From positions 62,001 through 126,000 of the forward strand of contig DF237022.1 in NCBI GenBank assembly GCA_000708835.1: a stretch of 64,000 nt of DNA. The letters are read 5' to 3'. Position 1 is the first letter of the stretch. Each line of letters opens with the position of its first letter. This document shows positions 37,401 to 48,359 of the stretch, piece by piece. A model generated the notes under the pieces. The model was not told the DNA's origin, did no database searches, and saw only the letters and a list, made by a program, of their open reading frames with translations. Source of the stretch: Klebsormidium nitens (lineage: Eukaryota > Streptophyta > Klebsormidiophyceae > Klebsormidiales > Klebsormidiaceae). Position numbers and translations under genes: made by a program.

Positions 37401-37558
37401 CTAGATCCCGTCGTTCCGTTGGCCCACTCGACAATGGAAGAGCGTATGCGAACCGAGTTTGGGCGGGAGTTTGAGAAGCCCACACCATAAAGGCAGACAA
37501 AGATGATGCCGATCACTGTCGACAGGACTCCCGCGCTGGCGAAGCGCTTTTGCTTCAT
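31466..37558 (-). CDS. Putative type II membrane glycosyltransferase (GT-A fold, GT2-like)
   Basis: Six exons on the minus strand: 37558-37280, 36370-36186, 35159-34919, 33713-33442, 32368-32191, 31732-31466; 473 residues, phases 0,2,0,2,0. Residues 7-28 form one signal-anchor helix after MKQKRF, so a Golgi type II protein is likely. Residues 97-135 (RKPIPVVGIPVMNNAEWLRR and onward) look like the nucleotide-sugar-binding start of a GT-A domain. FFLASADVAF (about 189-198) is a candidate acidic motif at the metal site, and LDVIGVFDENIWPHP follows. Donor and acceptor are unknown. The ATG at 37558 has a GCC context and is the only Met ahead of the anchor. The next gene, head-to-head, is an esterase-like wall protein candidate. 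The exact CAZy family is not recognised. Confidence 0.65.
33859..34489 (-). repeat. Exon-edge echoes upstream of glycosyltransferase exon 4
   Basis: Four copies of the acceptor and first 60-75 nt of the exon starting at 33713 (LDVIGVFDENIWPHPVEDKE) lie at about 33859-33921, 34028-34086, 34225-34293 and 34415-34489, with periods of 165-208 bp. The Y-tract TTTTTGCAG is repeated with at least one copy. Copies 1 and 2 still encode FDENIWPHP; copies 3 and 4 are broken by indels. Confidence 0.9.
34640..34700 (-). repeat. Echo of the 3' edge of glycosyltransferase exon 3
   Basis: In minus sense this reads LQNKSILMYFNSVIKWFLL, matching PQNKDILIYFYSAMRFFVL at the end of exon 3 (34919). It lies about 280 bp downstream of that exon end. 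The frame is open but no clear donor is retained. Confidence 0.8.
35281..35343 (-). repeat. Echo of the 5' edge of glycosyltransferase exon 3
   Basis: The acceptor TTCTACAG and the first 50-60 nt of the exon starting at 35159 (LGSRFVHVEQPGCNLG) are repeated about 180 bp upstream, reading LGSRSVHVEQPGCNPG. Confidence 0.88.
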
Positions 37559-39259
37559 GGCTGCCAAGATTAATAACCCAGTCACTACCCCAGAACAAAA
37601 GCTCCCGCGTGCTATGAATTACGTCTTAGCAGAACGTCCCAGCGTTCTGCACGTGGCTCAAAAGTCGAGGCCGGTCTCCTGTATCTTGACGCTCAGCAGT
37701 TACCGAATCAAAGAGAATGCAGAGGCTGTTGTCTTGATGTGACTTGGCCTGAGAATGCCCCTCCTAGCTTTCTGTTAGCTACCACCTTGAAGCCCGGATG
37801 CGAACGCTTTCAAACAGCGAAGACTCTGCTTTCTGAGCTGCCGGAGTCCTCATCCAGATGAAGCATTGGCAATGGAGAGAACAAGAAGCAGGACTTGGCT
37901 TGCTCGAAGGGCGGCATGTCAAAATCTTCATATCACGCACAGCCTCGATCGCAATGCTAGTAGCAAAAGATTCAGAAGAGGGCCCAAATAGCGAAGGAGG
38001 CGGGTGTCAACTCGCAAAAGGCGCCACAAACTGCAATGCAGAGTGGAGCACTGAGCAGAGCAGAATCCGTTCGGCGCCGCATGCGAACATCCCGGAGGGG
38101 TCTGTTTTCTGGTCAACAATGCCGTATAAGGGGCTGGCCGTTAAAATCTTAAAATCAGTGCGGTATGTAGTATCGAAATGTAACGTCGTTTCGAACTCAC
38201 AAAAGAGGGGAAGAGGTGGCTTCGATGATAAAGATGGTGGTCCTCCAAATCTCAAAATGAGGTATTAAATGGTCGAATATATGGAAATAGCGCCCTTCCA
38301 ATCTGCAGGCCTCTCACCAGCGCCAACCCTAATTTGGTTATCAAAAATAATATTTAGCGAGCGGTACGGACGGAGGATCCGCGTTCCGGAAACCGCGGGT
38401 CGGGTCGTTCGTGTTACCGCACGGCAGTCAGCCGGACGGTAGCTTTGGCGACTTGTGCGGTATGAAAGCCTTGGCTGGTCGCCTTCGAAGGTCGCCAACA
38501 CCGCACCGGTTGTTTCGGTCGGTTAAAATAGCAGCGACTCCGACGACTCGATGACCGCACTAGCTCCGGACAGCACTAGCTTACTAGCTGGTCAAGTTTC
38601 AACTGACTGCAGTACCTACTCGTATGCATGATGTGACACTGCGAGTCACCTCAGATAGCGGCTACTGTGGGTGACTTCTTGGTATGATAGGTACACTATT
38701 CTGAATAGTTGGGACCATGATTTCCCCCCTTCGCGCTTCCTTGTGGTTGTCACTTCATGCGCTTTAACTGACTCTAAGGCTCAGCCAGCACTAAGATCGA
38801 TGCTCAGAGTTAGCTAGAGTAGTGCCATCCCAGCTGAAAATTGCAATGTGAGGATCCGTCTAGCTGTTTACCAGCTGACCAGCTTGACATGTGCTAGTAA
38901 GTACGTCCTGAAGAAGTTTTCCTGGACGTCAGTATGCCTCACGTTTTCCTCGTGTCCAAAGGAACACATCAAACAGCTTGCAGACTGAAAGGCGGTCTGC
39001 GTTGATTTGGCGGCATCTTACGTACCTTCCTCTTCTCTAGAGACGGGTTCCTAGTCAGAGATTGGCAACAAGAAAGCAGGGTCTACCACATCTTGCCTCA
39101 GCATTGCAGCCAATCACGCCCCCCAGCCCCCCTACGCGGCCCATGAGCTTCGAAGTTTCACAGCCCCTTGAGACAGACCATACGTGCTCGCACACCAGGA
39201 AACCCGTTTCAGCTGATCCGTTCCGCAGGGGCAGCACTTCGATTGTGTACAGCTAAGCC
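37559..39259. promoter_or_regulatory. Head-to-head spacer, glycosyltransferase and esterase-like gene 1
   Basis: A 1.7 kb divergent region with no supported exon. A GC-rich patch at about 38340-38520 has repeated CGGACGG and CCGCAC words. The open frame at 37858-38268 shows no family features. Confidence 0.45.
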
Positions 39260-40612
39260 ATGGGGGCAGTACTAGAGGGAAGTCCGGCGAACCTGGCGAA
39301 AACAATCCTGCTGCTCATTGGCTGTTTGTGCGCTGTTGCGGGGCTCTCGCAGCTGCGGCCCGAGGGGCGGGACTTGACGGGTTCATTCCTCCTGCGAGTG
39401 ACCGGCTCGGCGTCTTTCTTGGGGTGCCGAAACCAGACGGTGTTCGTGACGTTCAGCAACGAGTCGGCGAGCGCGGCTCCAGTTGGGGGGGATGCAGAAT
39501 CGGTTGCGACGCGGGCACAGCTGAGAGAGGGTGTGGCGCCCCTTTCTATTGTGGAGGGTGAGCTGGAGGAGTGTGAGGTGCCCTGCGATATCCTGCAGCT
39601 GGGGAACCTGACGTCGCTGTCAGAGGTTGAGAAGGTTAATTGCAATATCCAGTATTTCAACATGACGCAAATGCTGACGTTGCTGGCGGCGCATAAGGGC
39701 CAGGCCTGGGTTCAGTACAGCGGAGACTCTCTCATCCGCAATCAGTTTATGACGATCGCCGAGGAGATCCTAGGCTTGGAAGCCAATACGATCCCCCACA
39801 CACACGGGATCTGTTGCACTCTGGATGGGCTTGCTAGGAACAGCAGTGACCGCTGCACGACTTGGATTGGCACTGACATCAACCCCCAGGATCCGTCGAC
39901 GTATACCTGGGAGCGGGCGCGCAGGGCGCTCCGCGATAAGACGGCGGATTTCTGCTTCACTTTGTTGGATAATATAATAGTGACTGACGCAATCGGCGCC
40001 GTGCCATTGCTGTTTAAACCAGGGGAGATACACCCGTTGGTTGTGGTTTACGACATGGGTTTGCATTCGATGTTCCACGGGTTTAGCCAGCTGGGTTATC
40101 GGCACCACCTGGAGACTCTTACGGAGAAGCTGAGGGCTGTTAGGCAGCAGCAGCTTGAAGCGGGTAAGGCTCGGAAGTGGGCAAACGAAACTGGGGTGCA
40201 GACAGTGTCGAGCGAGGGGATGATGTTTACGCGCTTTATCTATCATATGCCAACGGCATATACCGAAGACATTTTTAAGTTCGTTGATCCTCTGAGGCGC
40301 AACGAGCGGACGGAGCTCTTTGTGAAGATCCTGGAGCAACATGTGGCGAAGAACGAGGATCTGTATAGCGTCGTCGATACGAACCGGTTGACGAAGTTTA
40401 TTGACAAGAGGCACACTTGGGCGCAGCTTAAAGTGATGGACGGAATCCATCCGTTTTGGCCTTATTACCACATAGTTACCCTGTTGGATTTTAACTATAT
40501 TAGCGGCTTATTTTCCTTTTGCACTAACAGAGACGATCTAGAGTACGTAGAAGGCAAGGAGATGTACGCGGGAGAAGCCAAAATGCGGAAAGTTCATGGC
40601 TGGGGCGCTTGA
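39260..40612 (+). CDS. Membrane-anchored SGNH/PC-esterase-like protein 1 (intronless)
   Basis: A single open frame of 450 residues from an ATG in AGCCATGG context. Residues 13-30 are a signal-anchor helix. A GDS block (YSGDSLIRNQ, Ser157) and a distal DGIH block (Asp394, His397) give the Ser-Asp-His triad layout of SGNH hydrolases, and GDS-x-x-RNQ resembles the PC-esterase/TBL family that includes plant wall O-acetyltransferases. A cysteine pair, VPCDILQLGNLT, precedes the catalytic domain and is shared with the paralogue at 50651. N-glycosylation sequons (NQT, NES, NLT, NMT, NSS) fit a lumenal domain. The DCxHWC motif of true TBL proteins is absent, so acyl transfer versus hydrolysis is open. 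Lack of introns in an intron-rich window suggests retroposition or intron loss. Confidence 0.7.
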   Translation: MGAVLEGSPANLAKTILLLIGCLCAVAGLSQLRPEGRDLTGSFLLRVTGSASFLGCRNQTVFVTFSNESASAAPVGGDAESVATRAQLREGVAPLSIVEGELEECEVPCDILQLGNLTSLSEVEKVNCNIQYFNMTQMLTLLAAHKGQAWVQYSGDSLIRNQFMTIAEEILGLEANTIPHTHGICCTLDGLARNSSDRCTTWIGTDINPQDPSTYTWERARRALRDKTADFCFTLLDNIIVTDAIGAVPLLFKPGEIHPLVVVYDMGLHSMFHGFSQLGYRHHLETLTEKLRAVRQQQLEAGKARKWANETGVQTVSSEGMMFTRFIYHMPTAYTEDIFKFVDPLRRNERTELFVKILEQHVAKNEDLYSVVDTNRLTKFIDKRHTWAQLKVMDGIHPFWPYYHIVTLLDFNYISGLFSFCTNRDDLEYVEGKEMYAGEAKMRKVHGWGA

Positions 40613-42083
40613 GTATTAACGTAGGTAAATTCGCTTCGGGGCGTACTATATTAAACAGCTATCTGAAAAGTATAGATTACTGTAAACAGCTATCATTTGA
40701 TTGAAAGAATTTCAATTCTGACTGAGTATAGAATAAATTTATACTGCTCAAGACTGTTTGATTAGAGATTCGTCGATTATCTGTACTTATACTTATGTGG
40801 ACGGTGCGGCCCGGAAGTGCATACCGGTCTTGTATTTTTACGGAAGCCTTGGACGATCTTGCACCACGAGCTCGCGTATGCTTTGCATGATTGCGTTGTT
40901 AAGCAACAGTAAAACTCTGCGACTTCCTTCCATTTTCTTTGCTGTGATAGAAAAAGACGATCCACCTCTGCATGACCGGTACGCACATGTGCCGTAGATC
41001 GACTGGCAGGCCCTCGGGCGGCGGCGCGCATGTGTTGCATACATGGATTTTCATACTTACTTCGTTCTCGAGCATTCAAGCAGATGCGGCCACGTTAAGT
41101 TTCTGCACCGTCTCGTTCCCGAAACCCTCAAATAAAAGAAGGTTGAGATGAGGGTTCGAGATGAGAGCGCTTGCGAGTAAGGCATGTGTGAGTATCGTAT
41201 ATGAGCACCATTCGCGCACAGCGCAAGGGCGTGACGGTCAAGCATCCACAGCTCCATGCTTAAGCTACTCAAGCCTGGCACGTTCTGCGTACGGTGCTCA
41301 CATGAAATGCAACAGGCCCCGGCGAGATCACAGGCACTGAAAGCATGGTTAATCTTAATTGCCCTAAGGTGCAAACAGAAAATCCAATGAATGTATACCA
41401 CTAGCAATCGATCAGTGTAATCTATTTTGCAACCATCGATTGAAGCAATCAAATCGGCCCGAAATGAGTCCGCTCGCCAGCCACTAAGACCCTAGTGGTG
41501 GCCCAAGCTTCTGGCGAGCTTGAGTCTGGTCGCCTCGTAGCTAGCTCGAATTCTAAGCGTTTTTTACAGCTCAAACAGCCTGAAGCAAGTCAATTTTAAA
41601 TCCACTGTCATATATAACAGAAAGTCATGATATGCAACGTCCAGAAGCGGCCGGAATTTTAGAACAGATTATGTAGCTATAGCCATGGCAATGGACGTGT
41701 TTTAAGCTTGGATCTCGGGTAAATGATCGACAATTGATCTGGCAGAGCCCCGTTCAGCACCATTGTTGAAACGCTTCCACGATCGCGGCACTTTTCCAAT
41801 CGGCCGCGCCTCATACCATCAGTGCATGCAAATGTGCTGTGGATCCTTCATACAAAGGAAGTCTGAGCTAGAAGCAGAAATGGACATATTTTCTACCAAC
41901 ATCCGCTGCCGAACATAGAACTTAGCTAGTTATTCTGTTGGTGAATCCGAAAGGGCGGCGCCGCAGTACTCTTAGCGTCCGCAAGGACGACAGTCAATAC
42001 TTTAAATTACAAGAGTTAGGCGCCCTCTTTACAACGACCGAAGGACTGCTGAAGTATGCGTGTTACTTTTAATCAGAGGCTTC
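40613..42083. other. Tail-to-tail spacer, esterase-like gene 1 to fucosyltransferase
   Basis: No coding exon is supported. The sequence from about 40750 to 41900 again has the palindrome-rich texture of tail-to-tail spacers. It must hold both 3' untranslated regions. Confidence 0.45.
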
Positions 42084-45000
42084 TCACGACGCTTCCGGAA
42101 ATCTCGGCCTGGTGTCCACAAGCGTGACCCCCCCCACGAAATCCGAGCAGCGCTCCAGCTCCGGACTCGCCATGTGAATCGGCCCCCCCACGTGGGGCAT
42201 CTTTGGACACACCAAATACTGCGGGGCGGAGTGCCAGCACGGGTCGCTGTTTTTGGCGCGCTCGCACGAGTAGTAGTTGGGGTAATACGGGTTCTTCCCG
42301 GCGATGCTTGACGAAACGTAACCGAACGTCGACGTTTGCGTCAGGATCTGGTGGTCCGTAAAGCTGAGCAGCCAAACGTCGAGCACGGCCGAGTCGTAAT
42401 GAGAGAGGTCGCTCCACCGCTCCTCCTGTTCGTGCGTCGCGCTCAGCACCTGTGTGAAACGGGTTGCGTTAAATACCCTGAAACTTACAACCCCTACACC
42501 CCCTAAAATCTTTCGGTTCGCGGGAACAGGTGTGCTCGGAACGGGAGGTGAGTTTCTGCGTCAAGCGCCGGGACTCTACTCGGAATCACACCGCTCTCGA
42601 GATTACTTGAAAAGGCTCAAGCTATGCTAGGATAATCTGCCTGGCCGGACGAACGGGGTTAGTAAGGGGGTAAAGGGTGGCAGGGGTGCAGAGCAGATGA
42701 GGCTCAAAACTCAGACTTATCATTTTGCCACGGTCTTACTCAAACTCGAGCATATGACGAATTTTGCAGACCTGAGAAGAAAGATCCGATCCCGACCAAG
42801 AGCTCTGCCTTGAGCATCAGCTCTCCCCCGCGACTTTCAAAAACGACCTGTGAAAAGAAGAATTGACAGATGGGCGTTTGTCTCCCCCTCCTCCGCTGGA
42901 TGGTTGACAGACGGGCGTTTATCTCTCCCTCCTCTGCTTCGTCTCCTTACGAGTTTTCAAAACAAAATGCGGTATTTTAGAAGGGAAAGGCTGAACTCGA
43001 AAAGAAAAGGTCGCTGAAAAGACGATCGTTCTCAAAAACAATCGTTCCCAAGAACGATTGAGACACGAGCGCTTTTCTCCCTGCTCTGCTTTAGTCGTAA
43101 TGGGGTCTGGATACATGGTGAAGTGCCTCATCAAAGAAGAGACGGATTGTGAAAAGGAAAGATCGGAGAAAGGACAACCATTCGCACCTCCACTCTCCGT
43201 CCCTCCACCGTCTTATTCTTGCTGAAGACCTCCTTCAGATACTCCTCGTACTTTGGAATCATGCTCGCGACAAAGATGACGTCGAACGCATCCTTGTCTG
43301 ACTCCTTAGCAACCTGCGCCCCCTCTTGCGTCGGCAACGTGTCAAGCAGCCGCGGGATGAGGTCATGCTCGGCCATACACGTCAGCGCGTTGTCACTGGT
43401 CCGCTGGTTATAGTCCTCTAACGCGTTGCCCTTTTGTCGAATTTGGAGCCCGACAGACTTTGTGGCGCCGGCCATGTATTTGTCGTAGAACGAAGTGACA
43501 CGTGTCCAGATGCGGTCTTGCGGCAGGAACAGGTAGCGCGCCACGCGGTGGAATGCCTGCGCAAGCGAGGTGAAAACAACGTAAGCGAATTGGATATGAC
43601 GTCAGCTACATATGTGTCGCAAAACGACGCGGCACGTGTCCGGATGCGGTTTTGCGGCAGGTAAGGGTGAACGCGCCACACGGTGGAAGGCCTGCATAAG
43701 CTATTTGAAGCGACATCAGCCGTGTAGATGTTTCGAAGAAGGATTACTTGGTGCGGTCTTGTTGGGAAGAGACTTTAGCATCCCACTGGGTGGAACCGGC
43801 GCTGACGTCAGTGTCGGAGATTGACGGCAACCGTTTTCCCGCGAGTGACGTGACCCGTGTCCGATCTCTGCGGCATAGAGGTGTCCCGCCAGGCGGTGCA
43901 GCGCTTGAATAAAGAGTGACGTCAACAAGGCGAAAGGTGAGGTCAGCAAATTATAAAGCGCCAGCGCCGGGTGCACATTCCAGAGAGGGATAGACCATGT
44001 GCGACCAGAAGAGTCGTCAGCGAATCTGATGGAAAAACGTCACACGATGGGCTTGGCTCGAACAGGATTTTTATATCTTCAATTGAGAATATTGACGTGC
44101 CGCCGATTGGACACGTGGCAATGGGATTGTATGGTCCGCTGGGCCTCAATTTTGCTGAGTCTTCCACAGACAAGGCGGGAAGGACAGTAGGAAATAACCT
44201 CTGATTACTGCTGGCGTCATCACGGCCAACGCAACCTCAACTTCTGTAACGCCTTCGGAAAATTACGACTTCAGCGATGACAACAACACGAAAAGATGAT
44301 TGTAATCAAAATGAATCAAGCTATCGATTTTGTCTCGCAAAAGGGTAGTGACTACAGTAGCTGCAATCGACCATTTTCTGAGTGCCCACATATGACGGAT
44401 GTAACAGAACGGGCTTTTAGAAGTGTGAGCTCACCTGATTATCGGGGAAGATCTCTCTAAGCAGTAGCCGCTTTGTGGGATGCACGTAAAGGCCCGGAAG
44501 CCTGCACAATGTGCCCAACATTACCATATCAGAAGAGGTTCTTCATTCAGCTTTCCAATTGGACTTTCTTTCGCTGTTTAACCAATCTCGACCCAAACCT
44601 CGTGAACCAGCTCGTTTCAAGCAGTCCGCTAACCGAGTCCATAACCACAAACGTTTCCTCGCCCGATCAGTAAACAACTCCCTAGGCAAGCTTGACCGTC
44701 CTTTAACCACTCCTTTGAGAAATCGTTTGGATCCTAAGTAGGACTTAACCAGACGTCGCGTCTGTCATAGCATATGCCTGATTTAAAGAGCGTTGCTCCT
44801 GAGATTCCAACGTTAAGGAACGGTGAAGGCCGTTTCGTCGAGGAATGAGGAAGCCTTGTTATGAGTGCTCCCCCTCAAACCAAAATCTTCTCTTGTGCTG
44901 CTGATCAATCAGAGCGTTCTAGAAGTCGTTCGATCCTGAGGAGCTTGACAGACACCACGTCTCTCACGAGAGAGAAAGTCGTTCTGAGAGACGGGTTGAC

Positions 45001-48000
45001 TTCAAAGATTTTCCGGTGGTCAGAAAACATCTATCCTGAACCCTGCAATCGACCCTGGAAAGTCCAGACTGCTACACAAAGACGTGAGCTGGAGTAACTA
45101 GACTGAGCGCTCACCAGTAGTTGTTCCACGTGTCGTGCGGGAAGATGAACCACGTCCGCGTCTCCAGTTCGTTCATCTCCTCTTCGCACGCGGTCAAGCC
45201 AAGGACGTCCTTCATAGGCCACTGCACCGGAAACATGTACCGCTTGGATACTATGCAGGGTTAAGTGGACACAACACTTGACCGTAAAGAAGCGCTATAG
45301 CTGCTCTTGAGTTTACTTGTCGGCAGACACTTCGATGGTCCTTAGAGGAGTGATAACCTAGGTATTCCTAGCTTTCAGGAACCGCAATCTGGAACTAAAG
45401 GAGAGTGGAGCGCAGTAGACTGTCTGATATGATACTTATTTTGTGGATCTTGGTAAGCCTCGCTCACTGCCTCAGAAGCCAACAAATCTACCAGAAGTGG
45501 CCGAACAAGAATGATGCTGGACAGAGTCTACTCTCTTTCGGGACTCGCACTCTACGAGGTGCAAATCGAACTGGCTGATTTCAGAGGCCGCTACTTGGAA
45601 TTGCCAACTCTTGCGCCACTGAACTGACGGTCTTGGGGTGTATTGGCCCCCGCTAAGCAAGTGACATCTAGGTCTGGCGAAGACTTTCGACGGCACTGAA
45701 AGTTGTTGATTGGAACGAGCTTCCATTGCACGTCGAACAACCCAAATATCGAAGCTGACCGGGAAACAACGAAGCAAGCCAGACGAGGCGAAACGGGCAG
45801 AATACCGAACCGACAGGATTCCAGGAGTTGCAGAGAAAGCCAGGATATGAGAAGAGACACAAAAAAACAGGACAGGTTTAAGCAGCAAACGAAGCGGAAG
45901 GGACAACATGGTCTTACGGGCAGGTTGTCGAACATCTTGAGAACTGGGAACTCTGCCGGAAGTAGCCAGCTTGACCCGGGGAACGGCTCACAAAACAATT
46001 GCCCAAGGGCTGCCTTGACACCAGCGTCGACCAAGAGCCTGAACGGAAGAAAGGGACAAAGGACTGGTGTCAAGGATGTTCATGGGCCAGCCGAGAGCCA
46101 CCACGTTCGTCCTCTTTGAAAGTCTGATCTTATGAATCTTGATAAGCTTGACGAGCAATGCAATCAACTGAATGTCCAAAAATTCTTCGATCGGTGTCTC
46201 GCAGTCATTCAAACGTTTTCAAACCGGCAGGTATCAGCACTGGCAAAGCTCCGTCAAAGGAGTCACCAAAGCTTCACAACCCCAACGATTTCAGCCTGGA
46301 AGTTTTTTCACCCTCAGCCAGATTGCAAGAACAAATGTTTATGAGACTCGAACTATTTTCAAAGCGGCTGAGGGATTTTGTGCGGTCACAAGTTTGTTGT
46401 ACGGTCATTTGTGACCTCCTCGAAATGAGAGTGCCATGCGTGCGACTTCTTGAGAAAGCTCGGAGTGACTTCGACTTTCAGAAGTATCTGTGTAAACAGT
46501 GGAGAGCACGGAGAAACGCTGACAGGGGATTGGTGCAGCTTCCAAATGACAAAAATGAAGCATGACGTGTAATCACAGCTACAGTTTGACATCAGTGCCC
46601 CTTGGGAAAGTGTGAGAGAGCATAGTGGTACCGTCCCACAGCAACGCCCTTTTCGATGCCCAGTCACGAAGGCCCAAAGCGATCAAAGTGAAGATCTCAA
46701 CTCCAACTGCTATTATTGGAATAGGTCGACCAATAAGAAAATGAATGATGAAGGACAACGGGCTGAGATTGATGAGGAAAAATGGGGTTTGGAAAAGGGA
46801 CAAAGAAGAGCGACACTCACACTCGCTGAGTCAGCACTGCGTACACAAACGTCGACGCCAGGTTCAGCATCTTGTTCCCCAGGCCCGCATGTCCGGACCA
46901 GACCATAAATCTGCATCCGTCAGGGGCCCCCTCCCCCCGCCACGCTTCCGTGATGTTTTTCATGTTGGAAACACAACCGCGGTGATACGCCGCATACGCG
47001 TCAAAGACCTGCCCGGCGACCTCGTTTGCATCGTCCGCTTCTCTGGGGGGGTACTTTGCTCTCTCGCCGCGGGCCTTGCACGCCCCCCCGGAATGAGCGT
47101 ATGGACCGAGGGAATGTGTTTTTGCCTTGAGCTGTGCTAGAAAGTCTAGGATCAGGGGGCTGGGAGGCGCGACGAGGGTGGGCGTTTCAAGGCCTGCAGA
47201 GTGAAAGGGGGTTTGGTTCTTTCGCCTGCGTCAAATGACTGACTGTTTGAGTTCTTTCAATGACTTGGCATCAATTTGCTGGCGCAGAGGAAAACTGGCT
47301 TAGATTCGTGGTTGACTGGCACTGTTAAAGGTTCCAAGTGTAGGTCTTCTTGTAGTGGACAAAGCAGCGCGCATGCGATTGCGATTCTTTAAAGGACGAG
47401 AGGTATTGATCACGCTTTGCCTTTCAGATTTCGGGCAAGTTTCAATCGTCAAAACCAATTGTTGCATAACCTGGAGCCCCATGCTGATCAGAGACTCCCT
47501 TCTGCCACGTGTAAATTCCGCAGCGTAACGAGACGCACTTCCAAATCAAAAATTGGTCCTTGTCTTCCGCTTCTTCTGCAGATCTAGGTTGATGATCAAT
47601 CAACAAGAGTAAGGGCGGATCGAAGTAGGAAACAGTAGAGTAGCAAAATGTGGCCGCCCACTCAAAGGACCAAGAAAGTGGTGATGAGTGGTTTCATTCG
47701 CCTCCTACGGAAGAGCTACCGCCGCAGTTTGCTTGGCAGTTCCTGTGCAACAAACCACCACGCTTCGCTGCTGAATATCTTCAGAATGAGCACCAGCTGA
47801 GGCCTCTTCATCGTGTGTTTGTGTTTTGGTCATCAAGACACTTCAAAAAGGACAGACTTCCGATCTCATGAAACCTGACAAGAATGACATCGCTTCACCA
47901 AGCAACGAAAAAGCTGGGACTTCCGAACTTAGTAATCGTCTATCCTTGGTTTTCCAACCTCATCGTCGCACCTTTGATTAGGAGTCAAGCTTCTCAAGGA

Positions 48001-48359
48001 GTGAAACTCATTGCAAAGCAGCGGGAAAGCTAGAAATTCTGGACCACCGATCCGGTGTCTTTAGCTTTTTAATTCATAAACAACTATGAACAACTTGTGG
48101 ACCTTTACAAGCTAGTAATAATCAACTCCATACCAAGACAACGAGATTTAAGAACGCAGTCCTTACCTAGTCCTCCGATCGCTTTCATCAGCGGCGGGAT
48201 TGCCGTTCCCCCGGACATAGAAACAACTAGAGCCGACAGCAGAGAAGCCAACAGCACCACACAGGCTACGGGCCCCCTATGTCTGGAAGCATAGCTGTGC
48301 ACGAGCGCCATTGACTTCAGTGTGTTAGTACTAGTATCTGCAAAAGGGTCGTTCTTCAT
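42084..48359 (-). CDS. GT37 fucosyltransferase (xyloglucan FUT1-like)
   Basis: Seven exons on the minus strand: 48359-48167, 47193-46821, 46038-45918, 45242-45115, 44501-44435, 43556-43188, 42449-42084; 538 residues, in phase throughout. A signal anchor lies at 30-48, typical of a Golgi type II enzyme. GT37 landmarks run in order: SGHAGLGNKMLNLASTF (about 164-180), LFCEPFPGSSWLLP, LFLPQDRIW preceded by AFHRVARY, GLQIR, and LLSFTDHQILTQTSTFGYV (445-462) near the C-terminus. Family members transfer fucose from GDP-fucose to galactose on xyloglucan or arabinogalactan; the acceptor here is unknown. The exon 4 acceptor (CCAAG at 45243) is the weakest call but is required by frame. Flanked by two esterase-like paralogues. 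Confidence 0.9.
42866..43090. repeat. Degenerate tandem repeat in fucosyltransferase intron 6
   Basis: GACAGATGGGCGTTT-TCTCCCCCTCCTC-GCT occurs at about 42866 and 42908 and in weaker form near 43062. The copies may be remnants of the 3' edge of exon 6 (AGAGTGGAG/GTGCGAATG), but the match is too weak to be sure. Confidence 0.5.
43630..43910 (-). repeat. Exon-edge echoes upstream of fucosyltransferase exon 6
   Basis: Copies of the acceptor and first 60-70 nt of the exon starting at 43556 (AFHRVARYLFLPQDRIW) start at about 43690, 43796 and 43908 (minus sense). The first keeps TTATGCAG and the coding for a CR-like motif; the outer two are strongly diverged. Periods are about 106-134 bp. Confidence 0.8.

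Noticed and set aside
37559-37585. An extended glycosyltransferase start nine codons upstream.
   Set aside because: The upstream codon is GTG. The first ATG is at 37558, in a good context, just before the signal anchor.
37858-38268. 136-codon plus-strand open frame in the divergent spacer.
   Set aside because: No recognisable domain, no Kozak context and no codon bias like the neighbouring genes.
38340-38520. GC-rich patch as a possible transposon end.
   Set aside because: No terminal repeats, target-site duplication or transposase remnant could be found by eye.
42790-42858. VVFESRGGELMLKAE as a possible extra fucosyltransferase exon.
   Set aside because: Exon 6 joins exon 7 directly in phase 0 with continuous GT37 homology. 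Adding this segment would end in phase 1 and break the frame.
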